Source: Mytilus trossulus (Eukaryota; Mollusca; Bivalvia; Mytilida; Mytilidae). Taken from it: 64,000 bases of DNA. The DNA lies in contig NC_086382.1 of NCBI RefSeq assembly GCF_036588685.1, forward strand, positions 59,786,987 through 59,850,986. The letters run 5' to 3'. Below are positions 59,756-64,000 of this stretch, piece after piece. The notes beneath the pieces were generated by a model that saw only the letters and a list, made by a program, of their open reading frames with translations, ran no database searches and was not told the origin of the DNA. How positions within the stretch are numbered: the first letter of the stretch is position 1; each line of letters starts with the position of its first letter. The translations under genes and the position numbers were made by a program.

Positions 59756-60651
59756 CTAATTCAAAAGAAATTAATAAGTCAAAGATACGACACAATATAT
59801 ATGTTGTTAACCGTTAGAGTTTTAGTTGTAAAATTCTGTTAAACATAATATTAATATCATAATGGTTTAAGTTGGAACTTTAAAAAATCGTGTCAATGTT
59901 GTTTTTTTTCTTTTTTTTACATATTTTGTTGATTGATAGCGTTTAATTTTGTCAGTTTGAATGGACTTTCTTTTTAAATGATTTTTTCTGTATTTTTTAT
60001 ATAATGTGTTTTCTTTACCCAACAACAAGAACTATTCAAAACGAAAATGGCAAAATCACAATCACAAACAAAGAAAACAACTGTCACATTCCTTACTTGG
60101 AACAGAAATATATGCGTGTAGAAAAATGAAGGATTAAAACGGGGTTTTGTTTCTTCCAAAATTACAAACATTTGTGTTGTATTTCGTCTTTATATGTGTT
60201 TACACAAATTTTGCTATTGACGTACACAAAAGTAGCTAATTAATTATATATGTGTATGCCATAATTTGAAAAAAAGATTTTGAAATTTAGTTTTGATGGT
60301 TTAAGTTTAAGTAAAAAACTTGAATGGAAAAAGTTTGTATTTGAAAGCGATATTTCTGCTTTTTCCTATCAGTCTATAAACATTACAGATCGTCGTTGTC
60401 TTTCCTTGTTAAATTGTCAACAAAAATTAAAAACACGTCCATGTTCCTTACAATGTTTATTCATATATTGTTACACACCTTATTTTCTTAAATTTCTTTC
60501 GTGAAAGGGGTCGTCGTGAACTTCCTTTACACTCCGATCCGCCTGGTCCGGCGACAAAAGTAGCTTCCACACCAAGACCAGATGGTTTAGCTTCGAATTC
60601 CACTTCTTCGCCATCATCCAAACTTCTAAATCCGGCCTTATGAATTACACT
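59569..60651 (-). CDS. lin-28: Lin-28 homolog, last two coding exons (5' part outside window)
   Basis: join of minus exons 60651-60479 and 59755-59569. The first gives SVIHKAGFRSLDDGEEVEFE ... ATFVAGPGGSECKGSSRRPL, the end of the cold-shock domain and the basic linker. The second gives CYNCGDFGNHIASKCP and CHSCKSTEHLIADCP, two C-x2-C-x4-H-x4-C zinc knuckles, then LRDPSLPVPHNGDGNGNGNG and a stop. The fusion of one cold-shock domain with two CCHC knuckles is unique to Lin-28. The protein binds pre-let-7 (knuckles at GGAG-like motifs) and mRNAs, mainly in the cytoplasm, and controls developmental timing and stemness. The exon with the start of the cold-shock domain was not found up to base 64000, so it lies to the right. 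Confidence 0.95.
60479..60651 (-). CDS. lin-28: lin-28, cold-shock domain 3' exon
   Basis: 173 bases, phase 0 in (acceptor aaatttcag), phase 2 out (donor GTGTGT). The codon before should be the His-Gln of the V-F-V-H-Q motif, in the missing upstream exon. Ends SRKKFKKI plus AG of a split Arg. Confidence 0.93.
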
Positions 60652-61189
60652 CTGAAATTTAAAAAAAGTCATTATTTTATATATCAAGAAGACTTATTAC
60701 TTGCAAACAATTCTTTTTTCTCACACGTTTATATGAAAATATCAATTTAATATTACAGAAAAAAATCTAATTATGTTACCTATATTCCTCACATGGTCAC
60801 TTATAATAAAGTCTAGACATGGTATTCTGATTATGGATTTTATAAACAATAAAGCAACCATTAACGCAATAACACGAAAAGTTGAGCTACTACGTAAAAC
60901 AAAACTGGTAAAAGTAGGATCGTTATAGAAAAAAAACAGCCTGTAAATTATAAAATCACTTTGCATGATAAGTGTATGGACAATCCTTTCAGAAAATATA
61001 TTTGATGAACAAATGCTGCCATTAAAGTCCATTAAAATCAAACAAAAGTGATGACGAATAGCAGAAATTTACGATAGGAAGCATCTATTTAACTTAAGTT
61101 TTTGCACATTTGATACAATGAGGTATAGTTCCACAATTAATCATAACAATCTCAATTACAAATTCTTGGGGCTCTTATATTTTTACAAG

Positions 61190-61400
61190 AAGGAGAGGCA
61201 CTAGAGTGCAACCAAGACAAACGATAGTGCAACACACATAGAAACGAACTATAAGATATCAACTGCTATTTTCCTGACTTGGTCCAGAACACTTTAAGAA
61301 TAAATTGTAGGTTTAATATGGTTTTGTGGCTAGGCAAACCTCGCGTCACATAAACCGTGTATAATGTACATTAACGATACTAGCAATTCTTTTCAAAATT
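61190..61400 (+). repeat. Dispersed bivalve-type repeat fragment
   Basis: 'gaaacgaactataagatatc', 'ttcctgacttggtccagaac', 'ggttttgtggctaggcaaac' match the family fragments at 10.2 and 62.7 kb in layout. Confidence 0.5.
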
Positions 61401-62699
61401 TGACGATAACGAATTCCATTTATGACAACAAACAGGAGGACAAGAATAGTTAAATGGTCTTTCGATCAGCATTTGTGTTTCTGGTAAAAGAAAATCATAA
61501 TTGTGATTCATAGATTACTGTGGATGCCTGTCTGTTTGGAATATGATATTTGTTTGATCTTATGGAGGATAACATATAAAGCTTTAGTTAAATTTCACTA
61601 TAGAAACTTCTTATTTTTCAAAACGTTTAGTATACAGCTTACTGTTCAAAGCGTAGTTTATCATGTTTATTGATAATGTTTCTTCCAATTACAAGAAAAA
61701 AACTTTTCAAGATTGATCTTAATAAATATTTTCAATAAAATAAGAAAAATTCTTGTTGTAACTGTTAAAAGAATTTAAGATATACAATGAAATACAAATT
61801 ATCTATTATAAGGTGTTTTTTTGCAAATAAATTAACAGAATGGTTATAATATGTAATAATGGATGCAACTATTCCTTGCCTTATTGTTTAATCATTTTTT
61901 CGACTATAACTCACTGTGTTGTTCATGAACAACAAAACACATTTTTTTTACTGTTATCTTGCTAGATTTATGTCATATATTCTCCATTTTACATTCGAGA
62001 TTATAGATTTATAATAACCACCACCCAGCAACATCAATTATGCTTATATTCGTGTCATCACTGATCGATTTTTAGTGGACGAAAGACTCGGAGGTTTATT
62101 ATTTCATCTTCTAAGAGAAAATTGTAATCGATACATCCATACTGACAGCAGTTTCTGCCGTCTTAGTTTTCAGTGTCTACAGGCTATTGTATCATCGTTG
62201 AATACATTTCACTCAAATCAACACCCTTTGTAATGGCTTAGCTCGGGCACCAAATTAAAAAAAAGATGTTCATAGCCCATTTTTTAATTAAGTTCATCAC
62301 AAAGTGTAGTGGATCTGTATATTTGCAATTTATTTCCCAATAAAAAAACCGAATGATCAACAAAAATAAGGCATGTAAGAAAAAAAACCTCCTCACTCCT
62401 TTTAAAATTTTAATACATATTTCTTTTTATCGCAATAGTCCAAGTTTATAATCAAGGCCTTTTTTTTTAATAATGTTGACAGAAATATGATTTTGTATTG
62501 ATTAATAATACTGTATTTTGTAACATGATACCAGTAAAGGATATGTAAACAGATTTATTACCTATATAAAGATAGCGTAAAAATTAAAAACGAAAATAAC
62601 ACCTTAATAATTTCTATTTATCGTGATCAAGTTGCATTTGTTGTACGAATCAAACTGCTTTCTTGTGCATTTTGATAGACTTACTAAAAAAACCCACAA

Positions 62700-62985
62700 A
62701 AACTGAACTCACAGGAGTATTCAAATGGCAAAACCAAAAGCTCAAACACATCAATCGAATGGATAACAATTGCATATTCCTGACTTTGTACATGCATTTA
62801 TTAATGTAGAAAGCGGTGGATAGAACCTGGTTTTACAGTTAGCTAAACCTCTCACTTGTATGATAGTCGCATACAATTTAAATAGTGACAACGATGTGTG
62901 AACAACACAAACAGACATAATAGATAAAGTCAAAAATTGTGGTACAGCAGTCAACAGTGTGTTATAATCTTAATCACTAAAAAGA
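62700..62985 (+). repeat. Dispersed repeat, fuller copy of the 10.16-kb fragment
   Basis: 'tggcaaaaccaaaagctcaa', 'atggataacaattgcatatt', 'ctgactttgtacatgcattt', 'acaacacaaacagacataat'. The minus-strand frame of 62751-62954 is repeat sequence. Confidence 0.6.
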
Positions 62986-63133
62986 CCTATTCAATTTTTA
63001 TAACAATGTAGTTGGTCCTCACTGATGTTCACTTTCATACTTTGTGTGATCGTTTTAATTTTTTGATTCGTGCGTCACTGGTTAGTCTTTTAAAAACCAA
63101 AACGGGCGTGTGTTGGACAAAATTACAAGCCTG

Positions 63134-63885
63134 GGGCCTGTTTATCGAAAATGTCCCAAGATCGGTCCTAAGAATTTCTTAGGACAGAAGTTAGGATAAA
63201 GTTATGACCGACTTACGACACGTCTCCGCATGCACATCGAAGCTATCTTAGAAATATATTACCTAGGACGTCCTAACTGATGTCATAAGTATAAGAGGAA
63301 AACAAAATACAAACCGAATATAAAAAAAAAACAATTATGATATCATATTTTATCAATATTTTTATTTCAAATACGGTTAATTAGAATCTAATAACTAATA
63401 TGTATTTTTAAATTAAAGGTTATAAAGATTTTTTGTAAAATAATTGTACATTTAAACTGTATGAAACAAAACATGGCACAAAAATTAAAAAAACCAAAAC
63501 AAACTAACTGTAAAGAAGATATATAATACGTAAAAATCACAACATGTTTTTTAGTGAGTTGAATTCGAAGTGTCACATTTTCATTCTTTAACAGTGCAAA
63601 TGCAAATATCGTGCATTATTCATATCATTACGGAGAATTCCAACTATTTTTACTACTGCTTTAAAAATAATGAAAATGAACAAAAGACGAACTTCGAATG
63701 TATCCTAAAGTAAGGATCATCCTAAGACCATCTTAAGACACCTAAATTGGTATCCTAAAGTTAGGACAATTCCTAGGATTTTCCAAAGTAGCGACGTGCT
63801 TGATAAACCCATTTAGGACTAAGAGGTGTCTTAAGTTGGTCTTAGGACACGTCCTAATCATAAGAGAGCTTCGATAAACAGGCCC
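63134..63885. mobile_element. PIF/Harbinger-like MITE, 752 bp
   Basis: Perfect 16-base terminal inverted repeats GGGCCTGTTTATCGAA (63134-63149) and TTCGATAAACAGGCCC (63870-63885), flanked by the direct 3-bp repeat CTG (63131-63133 and 63886-63888). GGGCCTGTTT termini with 3-bp duplications are typical of PIF/Harbinger elements. Inside both ends are further paired motifs (ctaagaatttcttaggac; cctaaagttaggac). There is no transposase, so it is non-autonomous. Confidence 0.8.
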
Positions 63886-64000
63886 CTGGTGTCTTTGATG
63901 ATTTTTTTTAAAGCAGATTTTCAAAATTAGCCTTTTGTAAACTTTCAGTAGTTTATATAATCACTTGATTAAGTGTGAAAATTCAAAGATAAACATATAA

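Noticed and set aside
60742-61041. 99-codon minus-strand frame as the missing lin-28 cold-shock exon
   Set aside because: It lacks the KWFN and GFGF/VFVH motifs of the cold-shock domain; it is intron sequence.
1-64000. CRISPR arrays, operons, bacterial promoters
   Set aside because: The window is metazoan: spliced genes and SINE-like repeats. No array of short repeats with unique spacers is present.

Overview
The window looks like genomic DNA of a bivalve mollusc, most likely a mussel of the Mytilus type. This is inferred from the AT-rich sequence, metazoan intron-exon structure (GT-AG introns, short exons, introns crowded with dispersed repeats), a two-coding-exon C1q-domain gene of the kind greatly expanded in mussels, and several dispersed repeats that I associate with bivalve genomes. 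The long open frames are mostly not genes. The real coding content lies in short spliced exons, which I rebuilt by matching splice sites and reading phase.

Three protein-coding loci are supported. (1) 10641-11747 (+): a secreted coiled-coil plus C1q-domain protein of 264 aa in two coding exons. (2) 14671-47497 (-): one gene spread over about 33 kb with 22 recognisable exons, about 900 residues. It encodes a right-handed parallel beta-helix (pectate-lyase-like) protein, followed by a C-terminal region with three copies of a cysteine module, C-x6-C-P ... C-x10-C-G. I do not recognise that module. Its exons are flanked by phase-1 introns, and the first exon (probable signal peptide) was not found. 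Two junctions do not join cleanly. At exon 13/14 the in-frame acceptor is TG instead of AG. Between exons 16 and 17 an extra exon of 3n+2 length is needed, and a 32-nt microexon candidate is given. (3) 59569-60651 (-): the last two coding exons of lin-28 (end of the cold-shock domain, then two CCHC zinc knuckles). The 5' part lies beyond the right edge. Downstream of the stop, in the likely 3' UTR, is a near full-length let-7 complementary site, and about 2.9 kb downstream a lin-4/miR-125 seed match.

Layout: 1-6.5 kb, AT-rich, no gene seen; 6.58-7.94 kb, a tandem array of a 442-bp tRNA-like (SINE-like) unit; 8.4-9.2 kb, a dispersed repeat; 10.6-11.8 kb, C1q gene; 13.7-14.4 kb, a decayed retroelement reverse-transcriptase-type ORF tail; 14.7-47.5 kb, the beta-helix gene, whose introns hold most of the repeats; 47.5-56 kb, intergenic, with a Tc1/mariner-like fossil at 51.9-53.0 kb and a possible EF-hand-like exon at 49.4 kb; 56-64 kb, lin-28 3' end, and a PIF/Harbinger-like MITE at 63.1-63.9 kb.

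The three genes are not obviously one pathway. The C1q and beta-helix products look extracellular (glycan or microbe recognition or processing is an inference), whereas Lin-28 is an intracellular RNA-binding developmental timing regulator.
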